DNA of 23,937 bases from Candidatus Moranbacteria bacterium RIFCSPLOWO2_12_FULL_48_12 (GCA_001784735.1 MFSB01000037.1:1-23937); one strand, 5' to 3'. Shown: positions 5,799 through 13,841, counted from the first letter of the stretch. Notes: generated from the letters alone by a model not told the origin. Program-made: numbers and translations.

Positions 5799-7037
5799 CT
5801 AATTGTTTCCAGACAAAAGCTTGTTCAGACGGCGCTTATATTCATCGACTGTCGGTTCACCACGCTGAAGCGGGGCGGAGGCGGGCTCGCCACGCTCGGC
5901 TGACATTGAAGCAGACTCAGCTGTCGTCGGCGAAGCAGATTCGGCTTCAGCTGGCACTTTCGTGTTCGTCACTATCACATGCTCGCCACGGACAGGATAG
6001 CCGAGTGGTTCTCCTTGAATCGGTGAAAACAACGCTTCCGGTTCTTCTGCCGGAGTTTCGAATTCGAAAGGGAACGCCGCCTCATCCATCACCGGAAGCT
6101 CCATTCCGCTCGGAGCTACTGGCAGATTCGCCGGAGCCGGAGCGCGCAAGCCCGCCTTGATGAGTCGGCGAGCCTCGTCGCCCGCTTCGCCGAATCGAGG
6201 CGAGAGTCTAGGCGGGCGAGGCAGGCCGGAAGACGCGCTTCTTTTTGCTCCCTGTGTGACATTCTCAAAGGAAAGCGTCGTCGGCTTGGCCGGAATGAAT
6301 TTTCTCGGATCGATCCAGGGAACCGTTTCGCCTGGCATGTACTCTTGATACGATTTTTCCGGTGCGGCATATTTTTCTGAGATGCTGTCGTGCTCGGCTA
6401 AAATTTCATCCAAAGACATTTCTTTTTCCCGTCCTCCAATAAATCCCGGCAGCACATTCAACAGCAGGAAAAAAAGCGCCGTAATAAAAAATCCGGTGAA
6501 AAGACTCGCTAAGCCAAATGCGAGCGGCCTCGCCAAGACATAACTCACGAGCGGCCCATCGATAATCCTGAGATCGATATCCGTCTTCACGTTATAATAG
6601 AGACCCGCGACGGAAAAAAGCGTCCTCGCCGTCTGCCGAGCGAGTACTGCAGCCGCTTCCGGCGTATCCCCAACTGCCCGGAGAGAGAGCACGCTGCCTT
6701 CGCCGATTTTTTTCACTGCCACCGTATCATTCCAGAGCTTTTTGCGCTTATCCGGAACATAACCGGCAAAAGCATCGTCGATGAGATCGTCTTCGGCAAG
6801 CATCCGATCATAGAAGGAAAGGGTTCGCGTGAGCTCCGCCAGATTTCCTGAAATATCCGCACTGCTTTGCGCGACGCCCGGTCGGGATATGACGAGAATG
6901 GTCACTTCCGCGCTGTAACTGCGGAAATAATCCAGCCAGAACAATCCCGCTGAAAGCGTGACAAAAAACAACGTCACCGCGAAGGCGCGTCCCCAGGAAG
7001 CTGGAAAACTGAACTTATTTCGTACGATATGGAGCAT
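5799..7037 (-). CDS. Wzz-like polysaccharide chain-length/co-polymerase family protein with a long cytoplasmic tail
   Basis: 412 residues from the chosen ATG at 7037. This start follows AAGGA at a 5-base distance and overlaps the upstream glycosyltransferase by 23 bases; the frame is open further upstream, but only into that gene. Two membrane segments (about 17-36 and 172-198) flank an extracytoplasmic domain, the topology of Wzz/chain-length regulators. Pro/Gly residues sit around the second segment. The tail after residue 200 is long, acidic and low in complexity. Residues about 267-300 are encoded by a GC-rich palindromic repeat of the kind seen in trmD, so that part is probably inserted. 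It is the middle gene of a three-gene operon. No tyrosine-kinase motif (Walker A) is present. Confidence 0.75.
   Translation of the reverse strand: MLHIVRNKFSFPASWGRAFAVTLFFVTLSAGLFWLDYFRSYSAEVTILVISRPGVAQSSADISGNLAELTRTLSFYDRMLAEDDLIDDAFAGYVPDKRKKLWNDTVAVKKIGEGSVLSLRAVGDTPEAAAVLARQTARTLFSVAGLYYNVKTDIDLRIIDGPLVSYVLARPLAFGLASLFTGFFITALFFLLLNVLPGFIGGREKEMSLDEILAEHDSISEKYAAPEKSYQEYMPGETVPWIDPRKFIPAKPTTLSFENVTQGAKRSASSGLPRPPRLSPRFGEAGDEARRLIKAGLRAPAPANLPVAPSGMELPVMDEAAFPFEFETPAEEPEALFSPIQGEPLGYPVRGEHVIVTNTKVPAEAESASPTTAESASMSAERGEPASAPLQRGEPTVDEYKRRLNKLLSGNN
6150..6217. repeat. 68-bp CCCGCCT-family palindromic repeat inside the Wzz-like gene
   Basis: GCCCGCCT (6150-6157) and AGGCGGGC (6210-6217) form the ends. 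The inner GAGTCGGCGAGCCTCG and GTCTAGGCGGG match units at 3224-3293 and around 3914. The host frame stays open through it. I see no clear flanking direct repeat. Confidence 0.5.
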
Positions 7038-8187
7038 ATGGTTCCTTGGCGCTGCTATGCTGATGCAAAACTTCTTCATACGCTTCCAACGTCTGCCGAG
7101 CGATGGCATCCCAGCTATATTCACGTTCCGCGCGCTCTTTGGCGATGGCGCCGATAGCTGCGGCCTCTTCCGGACGGTTGATATAATAGGCCAATTCTTT
7201 TTTCAGAGACTCCGCATTCTTCGATTCGAAACTGACGCCGCTGCCGCTCTGGATGGCTTCCAGATTAGCGGAGATGTCAGAGACGATCGACAACAGCCCG
7301 GAGGCCATGGCTTCCAGAAGCGCGAGCGACAGACCCTCTTCTTCCGACGGCTGAACAAACAGAGACGCGTGGGAAAAAAGGGCCGCCAGATCTTTCCCGT
7401 GGAGTTCGCCGGTAAAGACGATGTTGTGCGTCCCCTCGCTCAAAACCTTGAGATACCGCTCATATTCCTCTGTATAGGCGTGCGTTCCCACGATCACCAG
7501 CTTGAAATTATTTGGCACTTTATTCTGGCGCTCCAATTCCCGGAACGCCTTGATGAGATAATGGATGCCTTTGTGCTCGACCAGGCGGCTGACCGAGAGG
7601 ATATAGCGCTTGGGCCGGATGCCCCACTGATTGAGGAGCTGGGTATCCGGCTCATATTCGACTTCCGCACCGTTGGGAATGAACGTGAAATTTTTCTTGT
7701 ATGTTTTCTTCGCATACTGGAGAAGCGTCCCGCTGATCACGATCGTCTTTTCCGGCACCACGCACGTGAAATATTCGGCGATCCGCAGACACATCCGCGC
7801 GAACCATCCCCATTTCTTATGGAAGTAATCCCGGGTGTGGAACGTCGCTACCACCTGCATCCCCGGACGGAACACTCGCGGCAGTATGGAAAGAACGCTC
7901 GGCCCGATGGAGTGATAATGCACGACATCATAATTCTGGAAGAGCGCATGCATGGTCGCAAAAAACGTATGCGAGATAGCATCCAGATGCTTGGTACGGA
8001 GAGTCGGCAGATGGATGAGCTTCACACCCGCATACTCAGTCAGGCTCGGATCGGTGTAGTGCGAACGGACATACACAAAGACCTCTTGGCCGGAAGCGGC
8101 CAAGCGTGTCGCCAATTTCTCAACGTGCTTCTCGACGCCGCCGGAAAGAGCCGGTATCCCTTTTTGTCCGATAAAAGCGATTTTCAT
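7015..8187 (-). CDS. GT4-family glycosyltransferase
   Basis: 390 residues with the GT-B fold pattern. The N-terminal glycine-rich acceptor loop is GIPALSGGVEKHVEKLA (10-26). The donor-binding domain includes SVSRLVEHKGIHYLIKAF (198-215) and the retaining EX7E motif, Glu284 to Glu292 (EGLSLALLE). Such enzymes transfer a sugar from a nucleotide donor to a growing cell-surface glycan on the cytoplasmic face of the membrane. The first gene of the GT4/Wzz-like/DUF4012 operon, its stop codon overlaps the next start. No Shine-Dalgarno sequence is visible before ATG 8187. The exact sugar cannot be told from sequence. Confidence 0.92.
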   Translation of the reverse strand: MKIAFIGQKGIPALSGGVEKHVEKLATRLAASGQEVFVYVRSHYTDPSLTEYAGVKLIHLPTLRTKHLDAISHTFFATMHALFQNYDVVHYHSIGPSVLSILPRVFRPGMQVVATFHTRDYFHKKWGWFARMCLRIAEYFTCVVPEKTIVISGTLLQYAKKTYKKNFTFIPNGAEVEYEPDTQLLNQWGIRPKRYILSVSRLVEHKGIHYLIKAFRELERQNKVPNNFKLVIVGTHAYTEEYERYLKVLSEGTHNIVFTGELHGKDLAALFSHASLFVQPSEEEGLSLALLEAMASGLLSIVSDISANLEAIQSGSGVSFESKNAESLKKELAYYINRPEEAAAIGAIAKERAEREYSWDAIARQTLEAYEEVLHQHSSAKEPYAPYRTK

Positions 8188-8271
8188 ACCCGGTGGTACT
8201 ACTTCAGATAGATTACAATAAACTTATTTCTTTCTTCCTTACGCCTTTTTTAAACACTTAAAGCTTGAATA

Positions 8272-8277
8272 ATTATA
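8272..8277 (-). promoter_or_regulatory. Possible -10 box for the GT4 operon
   Basis: A perfect TATAAT on the minus strand lies about 85 bases upstream of the glycosyltransferase ATG. No good -35 box is found at the usual distance, so this is tentative. The rest of 8188-8368 holds only an imperfect inverted pair (ATACCCGGTGGTAC near 8186-8199 and a near-complement near 8306-8321) and no gene. Confidence 0.3.
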
Positions 8278-8368
8278 TGATACTTCAGAAAATTTTTTTG
8301 AAGTTGTCCCACCGGGCATACCTGATAGTACAACTTTGGGTTTCCCTCTTTTTTAAACAGACACTCTT

Positions 8369-9325
8369 TTAGAATCCCTTGACGATAGACGAGAGGCTAC
8401 CAAGCGAATTCGCATCAAAGCGGCTCGCGTTGATACCGATGCCGAAAGAAAGATTGCCGAACATGCGGGTTCCGGCCGCTGTCCGGGCCACACGAGCGAC
8501 ACCATGACGATCGTTACTCACGAAAGAAGCTCTCTTCAACTCGATCGTCCCGGCCGCACCGTACGCGCTCACTTCGATACCCTCGCGCTTGTTGTTGCGG
8601 AAACTATTTTTCTTGCTGAAAATAGAAGCTCCGTCCAAAGTCAGTTTCGCTCCGCTGCCTTTGTTGTCATTGAAACGATTGTTCTCAAACCAGGCTTTGG
8701 TCCCGAGAGCCAAATCAATGCCATCGCTTCCGTTGGAAACGATGTCGCTATTGATAATCACGATGAACCGTTTCTCGGAAAAAATACCGGCTCGGTCATT
8801 ATTCTTGATTTCGGTCTTATCAATCAGCACGCGATGTTTCTTGTCGCGGGAAGCCGAATCGATATGGATGCCGTCCCGGTCGCTTTTTTTGATGACCGCA
8901 TCGAAAATATGCGCCTTGGCATCTTCGAGAATACGCACGCCATGACGGCCGCCCTTGACCGTGACATGGCTCAAAGCCGTATCGTGCTTCATCGTCACGG
9001 TCGGTTTATCATCGTTATCACTTTCAATAACAACTTTATCGCGTTTCTTGCTATCGCCAACCACATCCACTCCTTTGGGGATGGTGATATTTTCCTTGTA
9101 TGTTCCGTTCTTGACCCTGACTTCAGTCCCTCCATCGGAATTTTTCAACGCTTTGGAAATAGTATGATAGGGATGAGCGGATGTACCGTCTTCGGTTCCG
9201 CTGGCGTCTTTATCGACATATATCGTCTGAGAACCGCCGAAAACGATCGCCGGGACAACGAGCAACAACCCGAACGCCAAACCAAGAATTACCTCCCGAG
9301 GAAGCCAAAAATTACGACTTTGCAT
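8369..9325 (-). CDS. Exported right-handed beta-helix (pectin-lyase-like, DUF1565-type) surface protein
   Basis: 318 residues from ATG 9325. Longer in-frame starts at 9385 and 9358 are ruled out because they lie within or before a consensus promoter (TTGACA 9385-9380, TAGTAT 9362-9357). An N-terminal membrane segment (about residues 11-30) precedes YVDKDASGTEDGTSAHPYHT, the DUF1565-type opening of parallel beta-helix proteins. Repeated coils with N-N-x-x-x-G-I/V patterns follow (IKNNDRAGIF, FNDNKGSGAK, FRNNKREGIE, FVSNDRHGVA). The fold is often used to bind or cut carbohydrates on the cell surface. No catalytic residues can be assigned, so enzyme activity is open. Confidence 0.8.
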   Translation of the reverse strand: MQSRNFWLPREVILGLAFGLLLVVPAIVFGGSQTIYVDKDASGTEDGTSAHPYHTISKALKNSDGGTEVRVKNGTYKENITIPKGVDVVGDSKKRDKVVIESDNDDKPTVTMKHDTALSHVTVKGGRHGVRILEDAKAHIFDAVIKKSDRDGIHIDSASRDKKHRVLIDKTEIKNNDRAGIFSEKRFIVIINSDIVSNGSDGIDLALGTKAWFENNRFNDNKGSGAKLTLDGASIFSKKNSFRNNKREGIEVSAYGAAGTIELKRASFVSNDRHGVARVARTAAGTRMFGNLSFGIGINASRFDANSLGSLSSIVKGF

Positions 9326-9356
9326 AGGTGTTGTGCCATTAGTTCTTAAACGTTGC

Positions 9357-9385
9357 ATACTAGCAAATTCTTGCATTTTTGTCAA
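9357..9385 (-). promoter_or_regulatory. Promoter of the beta-helix gene
   Basis: TTGACA (9385-9380), a 17-bp spacer and TAGTAT (9362-9357) on the minus strand. The predicted start near 9350 leaves a leader of about 25 bases before ATG 9325. The -35 box overlaps that of the divergent promoter at 9379-9407. Confidence 0.75.
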
Positions 9386-9407
9386 TGCTCAGCTTTTCCG
9401 CTACAAT
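9379..9407 (+). promoter_or_regulatory. Promoter of the ADP-forming acetate-CoA ligase gene
   Basis: TTGTCA (9379-9384), a 17-bp spacer and TACAAT (9402-9407). The -35 hexamer is nearly superimposed on the opposing -35 box of the beta-helix gene (shared TTGTCAA). The leader, about 140 bases, holds an AT-rich inverted repeat. Confidence 0.7.
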
Positions 9408-9415
9408 GATGGTAA

Positions 9416-9545
9416 TGAAAAAGGTAAAAATCAAAGATCAAAATGACAATGCAAAATACAAAAATGCTCGAAATATAGTAGATTTTAACGTTTATTCATT
9501 TTCAATTTTTATCTGTCATTTTTCATTTTGATTTTTTCATTTTAA
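9416..9545. repeat. AT-rich AAAATGA-type inverted repeat in the acetate-CoA ligase leader
   Basis: The left half carries AATGAAAAA and CAAAATGACAATG motifs, and the right half their approximate complements (CTGTCATTTTTCATTTTGA). The right half, read on the minus strand, is nearly identical to the sequence at 23159-23205 between rseP and frr (AAAATGAAAAAAT then AAAATG, then ACAGA and TTxAAAATGAA). No gene is visible. Confidence 0.5.
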
Positions 9546-9554
9546 GTTATAGAT

Positions 9555-11660
9555 ATGCATCTCGATACCCTCTTTACGCCGCAGTCCATCGCCGTCATCG
9601 GCGCTTCGACCAGAACGGGCAGCGTCGGATATACCTTGACCGAAAACCTCTTGAAAAACGGCTACGCAGGAAAAGTCTACCCGGTGAACCCGAAAGCCGA
9701 TAGGCTGTTCGATCGGCCTTGCTACAAAAGCATTTCCGATATCTCACAGGCTGTTGATCTCGCTATCATCATCGTCCCGGCTGGCATAGTGCCGACAGTA
9801 CTGCGCGAGGCAGGAGAAAAAAATGTCCGAGCCGCCATCATCATCTCTTCCGGCTTCAAAGAATCCGGAGCTGAAGGAAAAGCCCTCGAAGAAGCAGTGA
9901 TTGCTATTGCCCGAGAATTTGACATGGCACTCTTGGGTCCCAACTGCCTCGGATTCCTCCATCCCGCGCTCGGCCTCAACGCTTCTTTCGCCAAACGCCT
10001 GCCCCATGCCGGGTCTATCGCTTTCTTCTCGCAAAGCGGAGCGCTCTGCACCGCTCTCCTCGATCTCACCGCGGATGCTTTGGATTTTTCCCACTTCGTC
10101 AGTATCGGCAACAAAGCCATGCTCGGCGAAAATGAACTGCTCCGCTATTTTGCAAAAGATGAAAATGTTAAAACACTCGGTTTTTATACCGAAGGATTGA
10201 CGGACGGCAATACGCTCATCAGAACCGGCCGAGAGATTCTTGCCCGCGCGGAAGCCAAACCGATCATCGCCCTCAAATCAGGCACGACTACGGCCGGTGT
10301 CAGCGCCACGAGCTCGCACACCGGAGCGCTGGCCGGAAGCGACCGAGCTTACTCCGCACTTTTCAAACAGGCGCGCATCATTCGCGCCACAAATCTTGAA
10401 CAGCTCACTCACTTTCTCACGGCTTTCTCGCATAACCCACTGCCGGAAAGTAACCGCCTGGCCATCGTCACCAACGCCGGCGGCCTCGGTGTCCTGGCCG
10501 CCGATGCCGCTGTGACAAACGGCCTCCGCATGGCCACGCTATCCAAAGAAACCCAGGAAAAATTAACAACCATCTTGCCCAAAGCCGGAAGCGCTCTGAA
10601 TCCAGTCGATGTGCTCGGAGATGCCCTGGCCGATCGTTACTTGGCCGCCATGGAAATCATCGTTGCCGATGACCAAGTCGATATGCTCCTCGTCATCATG
10701 ACACCGCAGACCATGACCCAAGCCAAAGGAACGGCCGAAGCCATCGTTCATATCAAAAAACAATCCGGCAAACCGATTATTGCTGTTTTCGCGGGCCAAG
10801 ACTCTTTTGCTGATGGTCTTGCCGTGCTCCAAAAGAATAATATCGCTACCGTCACCTATCCGGAAGCCGGAGCCGGAGCCCTCGCCGCCCTCGCTCAAGT
10901 GGCGGCTTGGCGCAAAGAAATTTCCGCCACACTTTTTTCTCTAGAAAATATCGATCGCGAAAAAGCGGCCATTGTAATTAATGCCGTTAAAAACGAAAAT
11001 CGCCCAGCTCTCACAGAAAAAGAAGCCAGTGTTGTCCTCATGGCCTACGGATTCCCATTTCTTGCCACATATGTTGTGAGAGATAAAGGAGAGGCTACTT
11101 CTGCCGCAGAAAAGATCAGCAAAAAAGTAGCGCTCAAGATTATTTCACCGGATATCATTCATAAATCCGATGTGGGCGGCGTCATGCTCGACGTCGAACC
11201 AAAAGATGTTGCAGAGGCTTACGAGAAACTCATGGCGCAAGTAAAAGAACGCGCTCCCGAAGCGCGTCTCGAAGGAGCGCTTGTCGTCGAAATGGCACAG
11301 AAGGGCGGCCTAGAAATCATTTTGGGTCTGAAAAAAGAGCCCGGCCTCGGCACTCTCGTTCTTGCCGGGCTCGGAGGCATTTTCGTCGAAACATTCAAAG
11401 ATACGGCACTCCGCTTTACGCCGCTCACACGAGAGGACACGGAAGAAATGCTCCATGAGTTGAAAGTTTATCCCCTGCTCTCAGGCACGCGCGGAAAGCC
11501 AGGTATCCACCTCGAAACGCTTATCATGATGATCGCTCGCCTTTCACAACTAGCGCAAGACTTCCCTGAAATTGCAGAGCTCGACATCAATCCCGTACTG
11601 GCCTTCCCTGAATCTGAAAATTTCCGCGTCCTCGATGCGCGTATCCGCCTGGAAAAATGA
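9555..11660 (+). CDS. acd: Acetate-CoA ligase (ADP-forming), fused alpha and beta subunits
   Basis: 701 residues. It interconverts acetyl-CoA + ADP + Pi and acetate + ATP + CoA, giving substrate-level ATP in fermenting cells. The alpha part has the CoA-binding Rossmann start SIAVIGASTRTGSVGY (11-26), LLGPNCLGF (126-134), FFSQSGAL (157-164) and the phospho-histidine motif SSHTGALAGSD (253-263) with His255. The beta ATP-grasp part follows at about 485-701 (LTEKEASVVLMAYGFP, KIISPDIIHKSDVGGVMLDV, LAELDINP-like AELDINPVLAF at the end). The single-chain alpha-beta order is found in many archaea and CPR bacteria. No Shine-Dalgarno sequence precedes the ATG. A palindromic element has inserted exactly at the stop codon. 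Confidence 0.93.
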   Translation: MHLDTLFTPQSIAVIGASTRTGSVGYTLTENLLKNGYAGKVYPVNPKADRLFDRPCYKSISDISQAVDLAIIIVPAGIVPTVLREAGEKNVRAAIIISSGFKESGAEGKALEEAVIAIAREFDMALLGPNCLGFLHPALGLNASFAKRLPHAGSIAFFSQSGALCTALLDLTADALDFSHFVSIGNKAMLGENELLRYFAKDENVKTLGFYTEGLTDGNTLIRTGREILARAEAKPIIALKSGTTTAGVSATSSHTGALAGSDRAYSALFKQARIIRATNLEQLTHFLTAFSHNPLPESNRLAIVTNAGGLGVLAADAAVTNGLRMATLSKETQEKLTTILPKAGSALNPVDVLGDALADRYLAAMEIIVADDQVDMLLVIMTPQTMTQAKGTAEAIVHIKKQSGKPIIAVFAGQDSFADGLAVLQKNNIATVTYPEAGAGALAALAQVAAWRKEISATLFSLENIDREKAAIVINAVKNENRPALTEKEASVVLMAYGFPFLATYVVRDKGEATSAAEKISKKVALKIISPDIIHKSDVGGVMLDVEPKDVAEAYEKLMAQVKERAPEARLEGALVVEMAQKGGLEIILGLKKEPGLGTLVLAGLGGIFVETFKDTALRFTPLTREDTEEMLHELKVYPLLSGTRGKPGIHLETLIMMIARLSQLAQDFPEIAELDINPVLAFPESENFRVLDARIRLEK

Positions 11661-11766
11661 ATCCAGCACCTTCACCACAGGGTATTAAACTCTGTGGGAA
11701 AGATTTATGTTCCCATTCATCCCCATGGTAAGACCACGGGGTATTCTGGAAGGTGCTGGATGAATC
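11657..11766. mobile_element. 97-bp multi-hairpin palindromic element at the acd stop codon, with flanking direct repeats
   Basis: CCAGCACCTTC (11663-11673) and its complement (11749-11759) form the ends. Direct repeats ATGAATC at 11657-11663 and 11760-11766 flank the unit, and the left copy contains the acd stop codon. Inside, CCACAG/CTGTGG (11675-11697) and CCCCATGGT/ACCACGGGG (11721-11741, one mismatch) form hairpins, and an AATACCC-GTGGT motif occurs twice on the minus strand. The unit is non-coding. The form recalls REP-like or miniature inverted-repeat elements, but no partner transposase is in the window. It is not a tRNA. Confidence 0.6.
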
Positions 11767-11821
11767 TTCTGCGAGCTTACGTTCGGGAATTTGCACGGGC
11801 TGTTAAACGCTTATCGTCATT

Positions 11822-11849
11822 TTGTACTATACTTCGAAGTATAGTACAA
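11822..11849. repeat. Perfect 28-bp palindrome
   Basis: The 14 bases TTGTACTATACTTC are followed at once by their exact complement, with no loop. It lies between two convergent genes (acd and a secreted-protein gene). No T-run follows on either strand, so it is a poor terminator. The loopless form fits a dimeric protein-binding site or a cruciform. Confidence 0.6.
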
Positions 11850-11891
11850 TGTGTCATTTGTTTAAAAGGGAAACTTTGTCTTAAAATTGTT

Positions 11892-11925
11892 GAACGGGTA
11901 CGAGGAGGTTCTCCTGTACCCGTTC
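11892..11925. terminator. Strong hairpin between convergent genes, probable bidirectional terminator
   Basis: GAACGGGTAC and AGGAG (split by one bulged G) pair with CTCCT and GTACCCGTTC around a 3-base loop. T-rich sequence follows on the plus strand (TTATTGCTCTGTTTT) and, less tightly, on the minus strand. It lies 36 bases past the stop codon of the secreted-protein gene ending at 11961. Confidence 0.55.
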
Positions 11926-11960
11926 TTATTGCTCTGTTTTCTGCTCGTGGCCACCAGTCA

Positions 11961-12479
11961 CTAGGCCAGCTTGGTACTTACCGCCCCTCTCTCTTTTTTG
12001 AGTGGTCGCGGCGAAGGAAGAGTGCGTGTCCGCGAAAATGACTGTATCAACGTTATAACCGCGTCCGTACCCTTTACCTTTTCCTCGAATCTACGTGGTA
12101 CTCCTGCGTGATCAAGATCACATTTCATAAAATACCATTCGCTAGCAAGTGCTTCCACTTTGCACCGTCCAGGAATATTGTATACATCTCCATCTCGTTC
12201 TCGTCTCCACAATTTACTTGCAAGAATGGCACTTTGGAGAACATCATAATACGGACGGTTCTCATCATTGGGACGCACGAGATCTACGCGAAGCAGCTCT
12301 CGCATTTTACTGCTCACAGGCACGAAGGTGATGAACGTGCTGGTTTCGTCTGCCTTGTCAAAATCTGCTGCTTCCGCCGCTTCCGAGCAGGAAGCATAGA
12401 GAAGGACTGAAAGCAGTAGTACTGCCAATGTGCCGCGAACCGTAATCCAGCCACTCACAAGCTGCTCGGTATGAGCCAT
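11961..12479 (-). CDS. Secreted protein of unknown function, 172 residues
   Basis: The start is ATG 12479, preceded by AGAGGGAG at a suitable distance; an in-frame extension to 12620 would overlap the upstream glycosyltransferase and lacks such a site. An N-terminal hydrophobic segment (about 14-29) ends in LYASCSEAAEA, which could be a signal peptide or an imperfect lipobox (Cys31). The mature part has two more cysteines (in GRCKV and FMKCDL) that could form a disulfide. The last 20 residues are basic and low in complexity. It follows the GT4 gene by 61 bases on the same strand. I recognise no family. Confidence 0.65.
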   Translation of the reverse strand: MAHTEQLVSGWITVRGTLAVLLLSVLLYASCSEAAEAADFDKADETSTFITFVPVSSKMRELLRVDLVRPNDENRPYYDVLQSAILASKLWRRERDGDVYNIPGRCKVEALASEWYFMKCDLDHAGVPRRFEEKVKGTDAVITLIQSFSRTRTLPSPRPLKKERGAVSTKLA

Positions 12480-12540
12480 TTTTATCTCCCTCTCGTTGAT
12501 CGGACAACTGAAATTCACCAAAGAACCACGAAAACAAACA

Positions 12541-13788
12541 TTACTCTCTTTCCGACATTTTGGCAACCATCTCCTCCTTATCAAGAAGAGCGATGTAAAT
12601 ACCGAGAAGCTGGGTAGCAAAAGATTCTTCGGTCAGATCCGCCACACTTTCTTTCGCACGCGCCCGCATAATATCCAAAGGCATTTTTTCCAAAAAATGC
12701 AAAGTTTCTGCCAGCATCTCTGCATTACCAGCTTCGAAGAGCAACCCATTCTCTCCGTGTGTGATACGTTCTGGTATCCCGCCTCTATCGGCAGCGATGA
12801 CGACAGTGCCTGACTGCAGGCTCTCAATCACCGTATACGGGAAATTTTCATACCAGCATGATGGAAGAACGATCGCCTCAGCTTTCTGCTTCAATGCCTC
12901 CAAATCATCCCCATAACGCGTACCAAAAAATGTCACACGCGATGCGATATTCTTCTCCATAACCATTGCCTCTAATTTTTTCCGGTCCGGGCCATCACCG
13001 ACTATCCAGAGTTTTTTCTCATCTCCCAAAAGCGCAAAAGCTTCCAAAAGAGTATCCACTCCTTTTTCTGACGACAGCCGACCGAAGTAAAGAAAAGTGT
13101 CTTTCTCCCGCACTATCGTTCCCTGGCTCTTTTTTTGCGGTGCAAGCGAATGCGGCAGATACGTAATCTTGCATTTGAAACCCAGTGTCCGAAACTTCTC
13201 GATCAGGAACCTACTGGGAGCGAGAAATACATCTATTTTGTCATAACTTCCCAAAAACATATGCAACCATTTTTCGAAAGCGCAGACGATGCTCTTTGAA
13301 ACAGAGTCTTTGACAGCCCGATCGATGATACAGCGGAAGCCAGAGGTATGTTCCCATATCTTCCCGCGCACAAACAAGCTATAATTGGGAGAGACGAGCT
13401 TGTAGTCATGCAACATCATGACAATCGGAATACCATGTTTTTTGAGTGTCCAAATAATGGAAGGCGAGAGCTGATGGTAAATGACATGGAGATGTGCTAC
13501 ATCTGGTTTCGCTTTTTTGATGAGGGCTTCAAGCTTTTTCTGTGCTTCCCAGTTCCAAATAATCTTTGCGGCGATTTGGATCTTGGTCCAGAGTGAAAGA
13601 TCAGTTGCGTTATAGTCCACTTCGGAAACAAAATGTTCGTTCCAAGAACCAGGTTGGTTCTGAGGGTGTTCCATGGAGAAAAACATGACTTCGTGTCCTC
13701 GTTCGGCTAAAATTTTGGCCATGTCAAAATAGGCCCGAGTACCGCCATCCCTCATAAAATGATACTTGTTGATGAGAAGAATTTTCAT
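12541..13788 (-). CDS. GT4-family glycosyltransferase
   Basis: 415 residues. The opening MKILLINKYHFMRDGGTRAY has the glycine loop (15-17) of GT-B enzymes. HLHVIYHQLSPSI (99-111) and MLHDYKLVSPNY (125-136) are typical of GT4 enzymes from capsule or O-antigen loci. LYFGRLSSEKGVDTLLEAF (233-251) binds the donor, and the EX7E pair is Glu314 and Glu322 in ENFPYTVIE. It transfers a sugar from a nucleotide donor to a surface glycan at the cytoplasmic side. It lies divergent to a methyltransferase and polymerase, so these three probably serve one glycan. A promoter (TTGCAG, 17 bp, TACAAT) is just upstream. Confidence 0.92.
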   Translation of the reverse strand: MKILLINKYHFMRDGGTRAYFDMAKILAERGHEVMFFSMEHPQNQPGSWNEHFVSEVDYNATDLSLWTKIQIAAKIIWNWEAQKKLEALIKKAKPDVAHLHVIYHQLSPSIIWTLKKHGIPIVMMLHDYKLVSPNYSLFVRGKIWEHTSGFRCIIDRAVKDSVSKSIVCAFEKWLHMFLGSYDKIDVFLAPSRFLIEKFRTLGFKCKITYLPHSLAPQKKSQGTIVREKDTFLYFGRLSSEKGVDTLLEAFALLGDEKKLWIVGDGPDRKKLEAMVMEKNIASRVTFFGTRYGDDLEALKQKAEAIVLPSCWYENFPYTVIESLQSGTVVIAADRGGIPERITHGENGLLFEAGNAEMLAETLHFLEKMPLDIMRARAKESVADLTEESFATQLLGIYIALLDKEEMVAKMSERE

Positions 13789-13811
13789 TGACTTTCATTT
13801 AAACCTGTGGC

Positions 13812-13840
13812 ATTGTAATATAAATCTTGTTTTTCTGCAA
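13812..13840 (-). promoter_or_regulatory. Promoter of the second GT4 gene
   Basis: On the minus strand TTGCAG (13840-13835), a 17-bp spacer and TACAAT (13817-13812). Transcription would start near 13805, giving a leader of fewer than 20 bases before ATG 13788 and no Shine-Dalgarno sequence. Confidence 0.6.
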
Positions 13841-13841
13841 T

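Noticed and set aside
7038..7124. Upstream extension of the Wzz-like gene
   Set aside because: It reads through the end of the glycosyltransferase gene; ATG 7037 has AAGGA at a good distance and the membrane segment follows properly.
6958..8211. Long plus-strand open frame (417 codons) opposite the GT4 glycosyltransferase
   Set aside because: It is the antisense shadow of a well-supported glycosyltransferase gene; its translation shows no domain pattern and is Arg/His/Gln-rich.
8504..9349. Plus-strand open frame (281 codons) opposite the beta-helix gene
   Set aside because: It overlaps the beta-helix gene and its promoter on the opposite strand and shows no recognisable motif.
11661..11761. 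Cloverleaf-like fold after acd considered as a tRNA or tmRNA piece
   Set aside because: The outer stem is 11-13 bp, there is no anticodon or T-loop consensus, and the flanking ATGAATC repeats point to an inserted element.
12480..12620. N-terminal extension of the 172-residue secreted protein
   Set aside because: The extension overlaps the GT4 gene and would bury the signal peptide; ATG 12479 has a GGGAG ribosome site.
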